Assembly: GCA_024641835.1 (NCBI GenBank)
Contig: JAHECH010000020.1
Coordinates: 1 to 16,425, forward strand
Source: Deltaproteobacteria bacterium
Lineage (GTDB): Bacteria > Desulfobacterota > DSM-4660 > Desulfatiglandales > HGW-15
Length of the DNA: 16,425 bases
Direction: 5' to 3'
Shown here: piece by piece, positions 1 to 7,712 of the stretch
How positions within the stretch are numbered: position 1 is the first letter of the stretch
Layout of the letters: every line of letters starts with the position of its first letter
Translations under genes and position numbers: made by a program
The notes under the pieces: model-generated
What the model was told of the DNA's origin: nothing
The model's database searches: none
Seen by the model: the letters and a program-made list of their open reading frames with translations, nothing else

Positions 1-190
1 AGCCAGGGGGATCTCAGCCTCAGAGGGAGTCATGGTGGGGGACAAGATCCAGACGGACATTGTCCCTGCGAAGAAGAGAGGATTCAAAACAGTGCAGTTT
101 ACGGGTTATGTGGACATGGGCGGATCCGAAGCTGACTTCAAAATCGCCGATTTCCGCGAGCTGAAGGGGCTGCTCAAGAAGAAGGAGTGA
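1..190 (+). CDS. HAD-family hydrolase, C-terminal end only (5' truncated by window)
   Basis: The reading frame starting at base 2 runs open from the window edge to TGA at 188-190 and gives the last 62 residues of a protein. It contains GVMVGDKIQTDIVPAKKRGF, which matches HAD motif IV (GDxxxxD, the acidic residues that bind Mg2+) followed by the usual 'A+xxG' helix and a short beta strand (KTVQF). This is the typical end of phosphoglycolate-phosphatase-like or haloacid-dehalogenase-like hydrolases, which are cytosolic and act on small phosphorylated or halogenated metabolites. The substrate cannot be judged from this fragment, because the nucleophile motif I and the cap domain lie outside the window. 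The next gene begins 3 bp after the stop, so the two are probably co-transcribed. Confidence 0.8.
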   Translation, partial: ARGISASEGVMVGDKIQTDIVPAKKRGFKTVQFTGYVDMGGSEADFKIADFRELKGLLKKKE

Positions 191-192
191 CC

Positions 193-873
193 ATGAGTTT
201 ACCAAGGCGTGTGATCGTCGAGTACGATGATGGAAACCGGAAGGAAGCGGCTTTTGCCGATTTGAGCCATCAGGGAAGGCTTGAACTCGCAAAGCTGGGC
301 GTGTGCCCGGTACCGCCCACGGTTGCTGAGACGGAGCATTACCTTCTTCTTCGCTGGAAGGACGGGTGGCATGAGGTCATCGGCATGGAGAAGGCCGGGA
401 CCGAACTTCTTCGCTACTATAGCCTTGAAAGGGTTGAACAGGTGGGCAGGCTTTCGGTGGAGGTCCCGGAGGACTATCCCATGCTACACCTCGTTAACCG
501 GCTTCCGAGCAAGCTGGAGCGTATCCTTCTTCTCGGCCCTGGTGAAACAAAGATGTATCTCATGGACGAAAAGGTGACGGTCAAAGAGGGCGGGAAGACA
601 GAGCATATCATGTACGACAAAAAGCGGTCGCCCTTCAGTGCGGAACCCGCGGAGAAAGCGTCTGCATGGATCACCGAGCTGACCGGGGCCCTCCAGGGGC
701 AACTCAGGGAGAAAGGGATTTCCACAACTGAGATTCTTTCGATGGAGGACTCAAAAAAGCTTAATCTTTATCGAGAATTTGCTCAAGCGCTGGGCCTGCG
801 AGCTACCTACCAGGAGGCGGATGTGTACGGCTTTGTACAGGCATTGGTCAAAAACATCTCTGCATCGCCCTGA
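193..873 (+). CDS. Conserved-looking protein of unknown function (226 aa)
   Basis: I do not recognise this family. ATG 193 is chosen over the GTG at 187 because AAGGAG at 182-187 lies 5 nt before it. The ribosome site therefore sits inside the end of the HAD gene, which implies translational coupling. The protein is soluble-looking: no signal peptide, no membrane segment, no cysteine-rich or nucleotide-binding motif. The N-terminal third (residues about 5-75) alternates short strands and acidic-basic stretches (VIVEYDDGNRKEA, HYLLLRWKDGWHEV). The middle has a GPGETKMYLMDEKVTV strand pair. The C-terminal third is helical (about residues 150-220). It could be an accessory or regulatory protein of the adjacent hydrolase, but that is only positional inference. 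After its stop, 874-1070 shows no gene or convincing terminator. Confidence 0.7.
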   Translation: MSLPRRVIVEYDDGNRKEAAFADLSHQGRLELAKLGVCPVPPTVAETEHYLLLRWKDGWHEVIGMEKAGTELLRYYSLERVEQVGRLSVEVPEDYPMLHLVNRLPSKLERILLLGPGETKMYLMDEKVTVKEGGKTEHIMYDKKRSPFSAEPAEKASAWITELTGALQGQLREKGISTTEILSMEDSKKLNLYREFAQALGLRATYQEADVYGFVQALVKNISASP

Positions 874-1070
874 TGTGTCAAGACGAGCATGGCCTTCAGA
901 GTGAAGGAGAAGTTTGAAGGCTATCCTGGAGAAGAAGGGGTGGCATGGGTTGTGCCGAACATGGCCCGTCCGGGTAACATTAAGAAGGAGGCTTGATACC
1001 ACCAGGCTGCACTCGCTGACAACGCATACCTCGTCAGCAAGGGCAGCCCTCGCATCACGAGGAGACAGCC

Positions 1071-2717
1071 ATGAACCTCAGGGGATTACCGAAACATGGA
1101 GCAGAGGATGCTCAGCGATACAGCAAGTATAGGTGGTGGATGGGGCTCACCTTAGGGGATGTCCTGGACCGGTTTGCCGATGTCTTCCCGCAAAAAGAGG
1201 CTGTTGTGGATGACAAGGGGAGGCTTACTGGTGCAGAGGTGAGAGACAGGGCGAACCGTTTGGCTGTGAGCCTCATCCGGTTGGGCATCGAAAAAGGAGA
1301 CTGCGTGCTTTTGCAGCTCCCCAATTGGTCGGAATATGTGATCGCCTACTTTGCGATGCAAAAAATCGGCGCGATTCCTGTGATTTTGATTTCAGGCTAC
1401 AGGCAACTGGAGGTGAGTCATCTCGGTCAGCTCACCGAGGCTAAGGCATGGATCGTGCCGGATGTTTACAGAAAGATGGATTATCTCTCCTTTATCGATG
1501 AAGTAAGACATCAAAATCCCCAGCTAAAGCATGTAATCTCCGTGCGGGCGCAAAAAGCCGGGAAGCCTTTTACAGCTTCCCTTGAAAGCCTTATGGAACC
1601 CAAGCTCTCGTCGTCCGATTTCGGGCTATTGGAGAAGCGGAGACCTGAGCCGACCGATGTGGCCCATGTGCTTCCTTCGGGGGGTACAACAGGGCTGCCG
1701 AAAGGGATTCCCAGGACTCATAACGATTATATCAGCAATGTGGAGTTCATCCACAAGGCCTGGGAAATGCATCCGGGGGATATTGCCCTCATTATCGTGC
1801 CGGTGGGCCATAATCTCGCTTTGCTCAATGTGGTGGGGTCATTCCTTTTCGGTTTCAAGCTGGTTCTCGCTGACTCCACCAGACCCTCAGACATTTGCAG
1901 CTTGATCCAGACTGAGAAGGTAACGTACATGCCCACGGTACCAAGCCTGGTGAGGCGCCTCACAGAGCTTCCTGAGCTTGGCAATTATGATCTCGGATCT
2001 CTCAAGAAAATATCTGCCGGAGGCGAACCGAGCACGCCTGACCTCATCAGGGAGGTCTACAAAAAACTCAGCTGCACGTATATCAACGAGTTCGGAATGA
2101 GCGAGGGGTTGCTCTGCAGGACGAGCCTGAGAGACGATATCGAGGCAATCTGCAATACCGTGGGTAAGCCGTGCTGTCCTTACGAGGATGTGAGAATCAT
2201 TGATGGGAAAGGCAATCCTCTGCCGCCCAACCGGGATGGTGAGCTGGCGGCCAAGGGGCCCGGCATCTTTGCGGGCTACCTCAAGAACCCGGAAGAGAAC
2301 AAGAAGACCTTCACCAGCGACGGCTTTTTCAGAACAGGCGACCAGGCGCGCATTGATGAACATGGATACTTGAAGATTACGGGCAGGATCAAGGATATCA
2401 TCATCCGGGGCGGGGAGAACATCAGTCCGGGACAGGTGGAGGACTTGCTCTGTGCTCACCCTGGTATTGCGGATGCCGCCGTCATCGGGATGCCCGATAA
2501 GGAAGTGGGCGAACGGGTGTGTGCGTATGTGCGGCTTGCGGCAGGAATGAAGCTCAGCCCCGAAGAAATCAAATCATTCATGGAGGCCAAAGGGGCTTCA
2601 AAGCTTTTGATCCCCGAGCGCTTCGAGTTTGTGGATACGCTGCCCATGACGGAAGCGGGAAAGCATGACAAGAAAGTCTTGCGAAAGGATATCAAACAGA
2701 AGCTGGGAATCGAGTAA
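1071..2717 (+). CDS. AMP-forming aryl-acid ligase, EntE/DhbE-like (probable aromatic acyl-CoA ligase)
   Basis: This 548-residue ANL-superfamily enzyme activates a carboxylic acid with ATP to an acyl-AMP and then transfers it, probably to CoA. Visible motifs: A3 loop SGGTTGLPK (residues 203-211) followed by GIPRTHNDY, a wording typical of EntE/DhbE; A5 NEFGMSEG (339-346); A7 RTGD (421-424); hinge A8 GRIKDIIIRGGENISP (438-453); and A10 catalytic Lys531 in LPMTEAGK. A His-Asn pair (247-248, PVGHN) sits where EntE/DhbE carry the His-Asn that contacts the aryl carboxylate and 2-hydroxyl group, so a benzoate- or salicylate-type substrate is inferred. There is no carrier domain or siderophore gene nearby, which favours a catabolic CoA ligase as for salicylyl-activating SdgA-type enzymes. 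Length is normal for the family. The ATG is preceded by GAGGAG about 7 nt upstream; the first ~20 residues are weakly family-like, so a later start is possible. Confidence 0.85.
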   Translation: MNLRGLPKHGAEDAQRYSKYRWWMGLTLGDVLDRFADVFPQKEAVVDDKGRLTGAEVRDRANRLAVSLIRLGIEKGDCVLLQLPNWSEYVIAYFAMQKIGAIPVILISGYRQLEVSHLGQLTEAKAWIVPDVYRKMDYLSFIDEVRHQNPQLKHVISVRAQKAGKPFTASLESLMEPKLSSSDFGLLEKRRPEPTDVAHVLPSGGTTGLPKGIPRTHNDYISNVEFIHKAWEMHPGDIALIIVPVGHNLALLNVVGSFLFGFKLVLADSTRPSDICSLIQTEKVTYMPTVPSLVRRLTELPELGNYDLGSLKKISAGGEPSTPDLIREVYKKLSCTYINEFGMSEGLLCRTSLRDDIEAICNTVGKPCCPYEDVRIIDGKGNPLPPNRDGELAAKGPGIFAGYLKNPEENKKTFTSDGFFRTGDQARIDEHGYLKITGRIKDIIIRGGENISPGQVEDLLCAHPGIADAAVIGMPDKEVGERVCAYVRLAAGMKLSPEEIKSFMEAKGASKLLIPERFEFVDTLPMTEAGKHDKKVLRKDIKQKLGIE

Positions 2718-2727
2718 GAATTCCGGG

Positions 2728-2756
2728 TTGACAACAGGACGAAAGGCTCATAAAGA
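2728..2756 (+). promoter_or_regulatory. Possible sigma70-type promoter
   Basis: A perfect -35 hexamer TTGACA (2728-2733) is followed after 17 bp by TAAAGA (2751-2756), which matches only 3 of 6 positions of the -10 consensus. It lies directly after the ligase stop and about 550 bp before the oxidoreductase, so a transcript from it would include the whole foldback repeat. This is a weak call made mainly on the -35 box and spacing. Confidence 0.2.
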
Positions 2757-2817
2757 TTACTTACGATTGTGTATCGCCTTATGGGCAGTTTGAACGCCTC
2801 CATAATGTTACTAAGGA

Positions 2818-3060
2818 GAGCAATATATTGTTTACATTTTCGCGGGGCATGGGGCCTTTCTTTCGTTCCAAGTCTCCCGGCCTGGTCTTTTCAGTGACTT
2901 ATCCATGGGGGAGTTCTGCCCCCTCCGCATTCCCTTCGACAGGCTCAGGGCTGCGGCTTCCCCCACGGATAAGTCACGAAAAGGACAGCGGCCTCCCGCC
3001 AGTCACTTCAGAAAACCCCCATGCCCCGCGCAGTTATGCCACGCAAACAATTTGTTGCTC
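2818..3060. repeat. Foldback (long inverted-repeat) element, copy A
   Basis: The two halves are inverted copies of each other. The outer ends pair GAGCAA (2818-2823) with TTGCTC (3055-3060), with further similarity through ATTGTTT. A perfect 14-bp inverted pair follows, CGCGGGGCATGGGG at 2841-2854 and its complement at 3017-3030. The inner arms match over about 20 bp: GTGACTTATCCATGGGGGA near 2895-2913 against the complement of 2958-2977, with one mismatch in 19. The arms are about 97 and 103 bp and surround a centre of about 42 bp containing CCCTTCGACAGGCTCAGGG. No transposase is encoded and no target-site duplication is evident. A related single arm lies at 8337-8405. The structure resembles a MITE or an oversized REPIN-type pair; RNA read through it would fold into a long stem. 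Confidence 0.8.
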
Positions 3061-3116
3061 CCAGTAGAAAGAGTGATCGCCGGGCAGGCACAGGAACGGC
3101 TCACGGTGCAGGGTGC

Positions 3117-3153
3117 GGCCTACTCCGCCGAAGTAACTTCGGCTACGAAGGCC
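3117..3153. repeat. Symmetric 37-nt hairpin element
   Basis: GGCCT (3117-3121) pairs with AGGCC (3149-3153), and CCGAAGT (3128-3134) pairs with ACTTCGG (3136-3142). They are separated by equal 6-nt internal segments on both sides and a single central base. An 11-bp near-perfect direct repeat (ACGGTGCARGG) lies on each side at 3103-3113 and 3156-3166. There is no U-tract after the stem, so it is not a standard intrinsic terminator. It may be another REP-type palindrome or the trace of an insertion. Confidence 0.5.
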
Positions 3154-3239
3154 GGACGGTGCAAGGAAAAGCAGTCAATGCGACCCTATGTTCAGCCGTG
3201 CACAATCTGTGGGGCTGCCCGGGAATTGTGAAATTATCG

Positions 3240-3251
3240 CAGGAATTCCTG
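3240..3251. promoter_or_regulatory. 12-bp perfect palindrome upstream of the oxidoreductase (possible operator)
   Basis: CAGGAATTCCTG is a perfect palindrome about 58 bp before the ATG at 3310. Half of it recurs as GGGAATT at about 3221-3227, so the block 3218-3254 has loosely dyadic character. Position and symmetry would suit a repressor or activator site, but no regulator gene is in the window and the length is small enough to arise by chance. Confidence 0.2.
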
Positions 3252-3309
3252 GGACGCGATAGCAGCTCATATACAAGAAACCCGTTCGTAGAGGGAGGTT
3301 TTTCACTCT

Positions 3310-5391
3310 ATGGCAAAGAATCTCAAAGAAGTCCTGACGGATTGTACCCTCTGCTACCACAGCTGTGGGACAAGGGTCACGGTTGAAGACGGCAAAGCGG
3401 TGAAGATTCTCGGGTTAGAATCCCATCCGTTGAACAAGGGGCGACTTTGTCCCAAGGGCGAGGCTGCCCTCGACAACGTCTATGATCCCAACCGGATCAA
3501 GTACCCGATGAAGAGGGCCAATGGAAACTGGGAGAGGGTGACCTGGGACCATGCGCTCACGGAAATTGCCCAGAAGCTCCTTCGATTGAAGGAGCAATTC
3601 GGGCCATCCGTACTGGGGGTTTTCAGCGGATCCATCGGTGTGGAAAACCTGGAGATGGCAGGCCTGACCCAAAGATTCAAGGCTGCTTTCGGTTCTCCCA
3701 ACTTCTTCTCCGTGGAGAGCATTTGCTACAGGATGAGGATCCGGACCCGCCAGATCACGTTCGGTAAATATCCCACAGAGGAGCTTGATTCCAAACTGTA
3801 CATCCTGTGGGGCCATAACCCTCACCAGTCTGATTTTCCCTTGATGCTGGCCATTGAGGAGAATCTCAAGAGAGGTGCAAAAATCGTCGTCATCGATCCA
3901 AAGAAGATCCCTTATGCCGACCGGGCAGCCATGTACCTTAAGATCAGGCCGGGCACGGATGGCGCCATGGCTCTAGCGATGATCCATGTGATCATCGATG
4001 AGAAGCTATACGACAAAGGGTTCATCGATACGTATACGATGGGATTTGACAAGCTGACGGAACACATGAAGAAGTACACACCCGAGTGGGCTGAGAAAAT
4101 CACCTGGGTGCCAGCGGATGATATTCGCAAGCTGGCCCGGCTCTTCGCCACGACCAAGGGGGCAGGCATCTACCAGGGAACCTGCACCCAGGACCAGACC
4201 GCAAACGGCACTCAGAACAGCAGGGCTTTCTCCGTCCTTCAGGTCATTACGGGCAACGTGAACATCCCAGGCGGGTGGGTGATCAGCCCCAGGTTGAAGC
4301 TGGGGAACGTGGGGATGGAAGTCGAAGGAGAGCCTTTGGGCGCTGATGAGTATCCCCTGTTTTACGAGGTCTGGGGCAGGAAGAGCCCTTACGGCGTGGT
4401 AACCTGTGTGCCTGAAAGCGTTCCTGAGAAGATCAAAGCTTTTCTCGTGGTCGGGGGAAACCCCCTCATCTCCATGGCCGACTCCAACGCTTTCAGAGAG
4501 GCATTCAAGAAGCTGGAATTGTTGGTCGTCCATGATCTTTTCATGTCAGAGACCGGACAGTTTGCCCACTATGTCCTCCCTGCTTGTTCGCACCTTGAGA
4601 AGTGGGGACTCGCTTACTCATACAACGTATGCCATTGCCTGCCCTACTTGATGCTGAGAAAGAAAGCGATAGAGCCCCTGTACGAAAGCTGGTCAGAGTT
4701 GAAGTTTTACACGGAACTGGCAAAAAAACTGGGGATGGGGGACAAGTTCCCGTGGAAGTCCGAGGAAGAACTGGTCGCCTTTGAGCTTCAACCCTCAGGC
4801 CTCACCTTCGACCAGCTCCTGAATGAGCATCCAGAGGGTGCCTATTACCAGAAGAAAACCTATGGCATGGGAACCAGAGGGTTTTCGACGCCCTCACAAA
4901 GGATCGAACTTTACAGCGACGCTCTTGAGAAAGTCGGCGCCGACCCCCTGCCCACTTATCTTGAGCCGCACAGAAGCCCTCTCAGCACGCCTGAACTCCT
5001 TGACAAATACCCCCTTATCCTCTCCACAGGGAACAGAAATCTCTACTACACCCACGGGCAGTTCCGCGGGGTTAAATCGCTCAAAAACATGAGCCCAGAG
5101 CCGCTCGCTGAGATGGGGCCGGAAACGGCGCACAAGTACGGCATCAACAGCGGGGACATGATCATTGTCGAGACAAACCGCGGCAGAGTCAAAATGAAGG
5201 CCAGGGTGGAACCGAGGGTTGCCGAGGGGGTTGTGCTCGTCCCTCACGGCTGGCCCGGGGAGGCCAATGCGAACCTTCTGACGGACACGGAGTGCCGGGA
5301 ACCGATCATGGGATATCCTGAAATAAAATCACTCCTGTGCGCTGTGAAAAAGGCCTCAGAGACGACTATTCGATTTTCCCTAATCCTCTGA
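3310..5391 (+). CDS. DMSO-reductase-superfamily molybdopterin oxidoreductase, catalytic subunit (substrate unknown)
   Basis: This is a 693-residue bis-MGD enzyme. Cys12, Cys15, Cys19 and Cys47 (CxxCxxxC, then RLCPKG) form the N-terminal [4Fe-4S] site. Cys139 in ESICYRM lies where this superfamily supplies the Mo/W ligand. Later MGD-binding features include YILWGHNP (about 158-165), VIDPKKIPYADRA, the NVNIPGG segment, FLVVGGNPL and a C-terminal molydopterin dinucleotide-binding domain (about 565-680, ending with the VPHGWPG turn). There is no Tat or other signal peptide, so a cytoplasmic enzyme is inferred. No electron-transfer or membrane subunit follows. GAGGGAGG at about 3291-3298 precedes the ATG by 11 nt, slightly long. 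The last ~11 residues (SETTIRFSLIL) look non-native: they lie at the convergent end of the Mo-hydroxylase gene, overlapping it by 26 bp. The substrate could be an aldehyde, sulfur compound, formate-like or aromatic species; I cannot choose. Confidence 0.85.
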   Translation: MAKNLKEVLTDCTLCYHSCGTRVTVEDGKAVKILGLESHPLNKGRLCPKGEAALDNVYDPNRIKYPMKRANGNWERVTWDHALTEIAQKLLRLKEQFGPSVLGVFSGSIGVENLEMAGLTQRFKAAFGSPNFFSVESICYRMRIRTRQITFGKYPTEELDSKLYILWGHNPHQSDFPLMLAIEENLKRGAKIVVIDPKKIPYADRAAMYLKIRPGTDGAMALAMIHVIIDEKLYDKGFIDTYTMGFDKLTEHMKKYTPEWAEKITWVPADDIRKLARLFATTKGAGIYQGTCTQDQTANGTQNSRAFSVLQVITGNVNIPGGWVISPRLKLGNVGMEVEGEPLGADEYPLFYEVWGRKSPYGVVTCVPESVPEKIKAFLVVGGNPLISMADSNAFREAFKKLELLVVHDLFMSETGQFAHYVLPACSHLEKWGLAYSYNVCHCLPYLMLRKKAIEPLYESWSELKFYTELAKKLGMGDKFPWKSEEELVAFELQPSGLTFDQLLNEHPEGAYYQKKTYGMGTRGFSTPSQRIELYSDALEKVGADPLPTYLEPHRSPLSTPELLDKYPLILSTGNRNLYYTHGQFRGVKSLKNMSPEPLAEMGPETAHKYGINSGDMIIVETNRGRVKMKARVEPRVAEGVVLVPHGWPGEANANLLTDTECREPIMGYPEIKSLLCAVKKASETTIRFSLIL

Positions 5392-7699
5392 GAATCTTTT
5401 CCGGGGTGAAAGGAGTAGAGTAAAGCCTGACTCCTACGGCATCATAAATGGCGTTGGCAATGGCGGCTAATATGCCCGAAACCAGCCCCTCCCCCACTTC
5501 CTTTGTTCGATAAGCTTGGCCCGTTTCATAGCTTTCAGTAATCACCTCTACACATTCTGATCTAGCCATATGATGGGTGGAGGGCATTCGGTAATCCAGA
5601 AAGCTCGGATTCAGCGTACGGCCTTCCTCCATCAAAACCTCCTCCAGAAGGGCGTGGCCAAGGGCCATGGAAACTTGGCCGTCTACCTGTCCTTCGATGA
5701 GGAGCGGGTTGATGGGAAAGCCGCAATCGTGCACCGTCACCGCCCGGAGCAAACGAACCTGCCCGGTTTCCATCTCCACTTCAACCTCTGCCACCTGAGC
5801 GTCAGAGGCATAGTTTTCGCTCCATCGTCCCTGGGTGGTTGCCAGGCTTGGATGAAAGGGAACGTCACGCATCGCACGCCAGTGCCCTTCCCCGATAATT
5901 GGATCCCCATGACGTTTCTGGATACTGGCGGCCACAAGCTTTTCAAATGTCAGTTTCCGCGCAGGAGAACCAACCACGTAAATAGTCTTGTCCTCCAGCA
6001 CCAGGTCTTCCACATTCGCCTCAAGCTCCTCAGCAGCAATGTCCAACAGTTTTTTGCGCACTTCAGCGGCGGCCATCCGTGTCGCGTTTCCAGACACGTA
6101 GGCGTTGGCACTAATCCACGACCCAATATCCACTGGGGTCGTTTCCGTGTCTGCGGCAATCACCTGAATCTCCTCTATGGGCACCTTCAGTTCCTCTGCC
6201 ACGATCTGACAGAGAATGGTTTCAGCACCTTGACCGATATCCAGGGCTCCAGTCAGCAAGCTGACTGATCCATCATCATTCATCTTCACCACTGCGGAAG
6301 AACTGTTCGGATAAATGAGGGAACCGCTCATATAGGAACTCACACCCATGCCAATCCCGCGTCGGAGGCGTTCTCCAGGGGGTGAAGCCGCCCGGCTTTT
6401 GCCGTATTTCTTCTGAAAATCGGTATGTTTTGCAGCCTTTTTTATACACTCCATAAGACCATAGTTGTGTACATTATCGCCGTTTGGTAGTTGCTCACCC
6501 GGTTTACGGGCGTTTTTCAGCCGGATTTCCGTGGGATCTACGCCAATCTCCTCTGCGATTATATCCAGATGTGATTCCACGGCAAACCGAATTTGAGGGC
6601 AGCCATGGCCGCGTTGGGGTGCTCTTACGGGATTATTCGTGTAGACAGCGTAGCCTTCATACTTCAAATGGGGGAAACGATATGGGGGCATCATGTAGCC
6701 CCATGCCAGGAAAATCACCACGACGCCGCTCCCCCGATAACCGCCACAATTGTTGATCACTCGATATTGCTGAGCTACCAGGGTACCATCTTTCTTGACG
6801 CCTGTTTTGATCTCTACGATAAGGGGCTGCCCGTGGCGATATGCCGTAAAAATCTCCTCCCGAGTGGCAACGAACTTCACCGGACAGCCTGCCTTCATGG
6901 ATAGGAGCGAGGCACAATACTCATGGGAGAAGAGATCCACCTTCCCCCCAAAAGCTCCGCCCACATAGGCCTTATGCACGCGTACGCCCGAGAAGGGCAG
7001 CCTCAAGGTTTGAGCCAGCTTGGCTCTCTTAATGAACGGACCCTGGCTCGATGTCCAAACGTTCAGTTTTCCTCCCTCATAACTGGCCACAGTGGCTTGA
7101 GGCTCCAAATAGCCATGTGTTCTGAGGTGGCTCTCGAATCGATCTTCTCTAACATAATCGGATTCTGAGAAGCCCTTTTCGATGTCCCCCCACCGGGTCT
7201 CTGTTTTCCCTGCGACGTTGGAATAAGGCTCTTTTATTTTGGGATGCGTGGGGTGGATCTCCGGAGCTCCGGGTCGCATCGCCTCTTCAGGGTCAAAAAC
7301 GGCCGGCAAAGGTTCATAATCTACCTCAATCAGACTGAGGGCTTCCTCCGCCACATAAGGATCGTTGGCTGCCACTGCAGCCACCTCCTCCCCTATATAT
7401 CGCACCCGCTCCGTAGCGAGGAGATATTGGTCAGGCGGATATCGGGGAGTCTCCACAAAGCCGTGCATGGCTCCCGATGTGTCTTTAGAGGTGACGATCG
7501 CCTTTACTCCGGGGAGGCGTTCGGCTCTGGAGGTATCGATATTCAGAATCCTGGCATGGGGATGGGGACTGCGAAGGATACGACCCACCAGCATGCCCGG
7601 TAACCTGATGTCCACCGTGTACTGAGCTCGGCCTGTTACCTTTTCGGGTCCGTCTTTACGAGCAATTCGCTTTCCAATATAGTCCAATCGTTCTGTCAT
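5366..7699 (-). CDS. Molybdenum hydroxylase large (Mo-binding) subunit, xanthine dehydrogenase/4-hydroxybenzoyl-CoA reductase family
   Basis: The catalytic subunit has 777 residues, the normal family length. Domains run in the usual order: an a/b hammerhead domain (about 20-130), then the two molybdopterin-binding domains. Key motifs are VGGAFGGK (246-253), PQRGHG (361-366; an Arg-Gly-x-Gly site near the Mo in this family), GALDIGQG (484-491, cofactor contact) and KEVGEG (733-738), where Glu737 is the expected catalytic base. It would hydroxylate or reductively dehydroxylate an aromatic, heterocyclic or aldehyde substrate using water and pass electrons to the [2Fe-2S] partner. The start at ATG 7697-7699 (MTERLDYIGKRIARKDG) is chosen because the 39-residue in-frame extension upstream is only the wrong-frame translation of the neighbour's tandem repeat. 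It begins 13 bp after the 2Fe-2S gene stop. The RG(H)G wording differs from RGFG enzymes, so substrate transfer from named enzymes is unsafe. Confidence 0.92.
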   Translation of the reverse strand: MTERLDYIGKRIARKDGPEKVTGRAQYTVDIRLPGMLVGRILRSPHPHARILNIDTSRAERLPGVKAIVTSKDTSGAMHGFVETPRYPPDQYLLATERVRYIGEEVAAVAANDPYVAEEALSLIEVDYEPLPAVFDPEEAMRPGAPEIHPTHPKIKEPYSNVAGKTETRWGDIEKGFSESDYVREDRFESHLRTHGYLEPQATVASYEGGKLNVWTSSQGPFIKRAKLAQTLRLPFSGVRVHKAYVGGAFGGKVDLFSHEYCASLLSMKAGCPVKFVATREEIFTAYRHGQPLIVEIKTGVKKDGTLVAQQYRVINNCGGYRGSGVVVIFLAWGYMMPPYRFPHLKYEGYAVYTNNPVRAPQRGHGCPQIRFAVESHLDIIAEEIGVDPTEIRLKNARKPGEQLPNGDNVHNYGLMECIKKAAKHTDFQKKYGKSRAASPPGERLRRGIGMGVSSYMSGSLIYPNSSSAVVKMNDDGSVSLLTGALDIGQGAETILCQIVAEELKVPIEEIQVIAADTETTPVDIGSWISANAYVSGNATRMAAAEVRKKLLDIAAEELEANVEDLVLEDKTIYVVGSPARKLTFEKLVAASIQKRHGDPIIGEGHWRAMRDVPFHPSLATTQGRWSENYASDAQVAEVEVEMETGQVRLLRAVTVHDCGFPINPLLIEGQVDGQVSMALGHALLEEVLMEEGRTLNPSFLDYRMPSTHHMARSECVEVITESYETGQAYRTKEVGEGLVSGILAAIANAIYDAVGVRLYSTPFTPEKILRGLGKIE

Positions 7700-7712
7700 G
7701 GATCGCTCTCTT

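Larger units (their letters stand above)
2718..3309. other. 592-bp gene-free interval with several repeat structures
   Basis: No reading frame here looks like a real protein. The interval contains a possible promoter just after the ligase gene, the foldback repeat (2818-3060), a symmetric hairpin (3117-3153) flanked by an 11-bp near-perfect direct repeat (3103-3113 and 3156-3166, ACGGTGCARGG), and a 12-bp palindrome (3240-3251) ahead of the oxidoreductase. The density of inverted repeats suggests accumulated mobile or REP-like sequence and possible remnants of deleted genes. Confidence 0.6.

Noticed and set aside
892..921. GCCTTCA...TGAAGGC inverted repeat after the 226-residue protein, considered as a terminator
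   Set aside because: It has a 16-nt loop, only 7 paired bases and no T-tract, so it does not support a terminator call.
2828..3067. TTG-started open frame preceded by AAGGAGAG, inside the foldback repeat
   Set aside because: The frame crosses both arms of an inverted repeat and its residues show no family character; the ribosome-site-like sequence belongs to the repeat arm.
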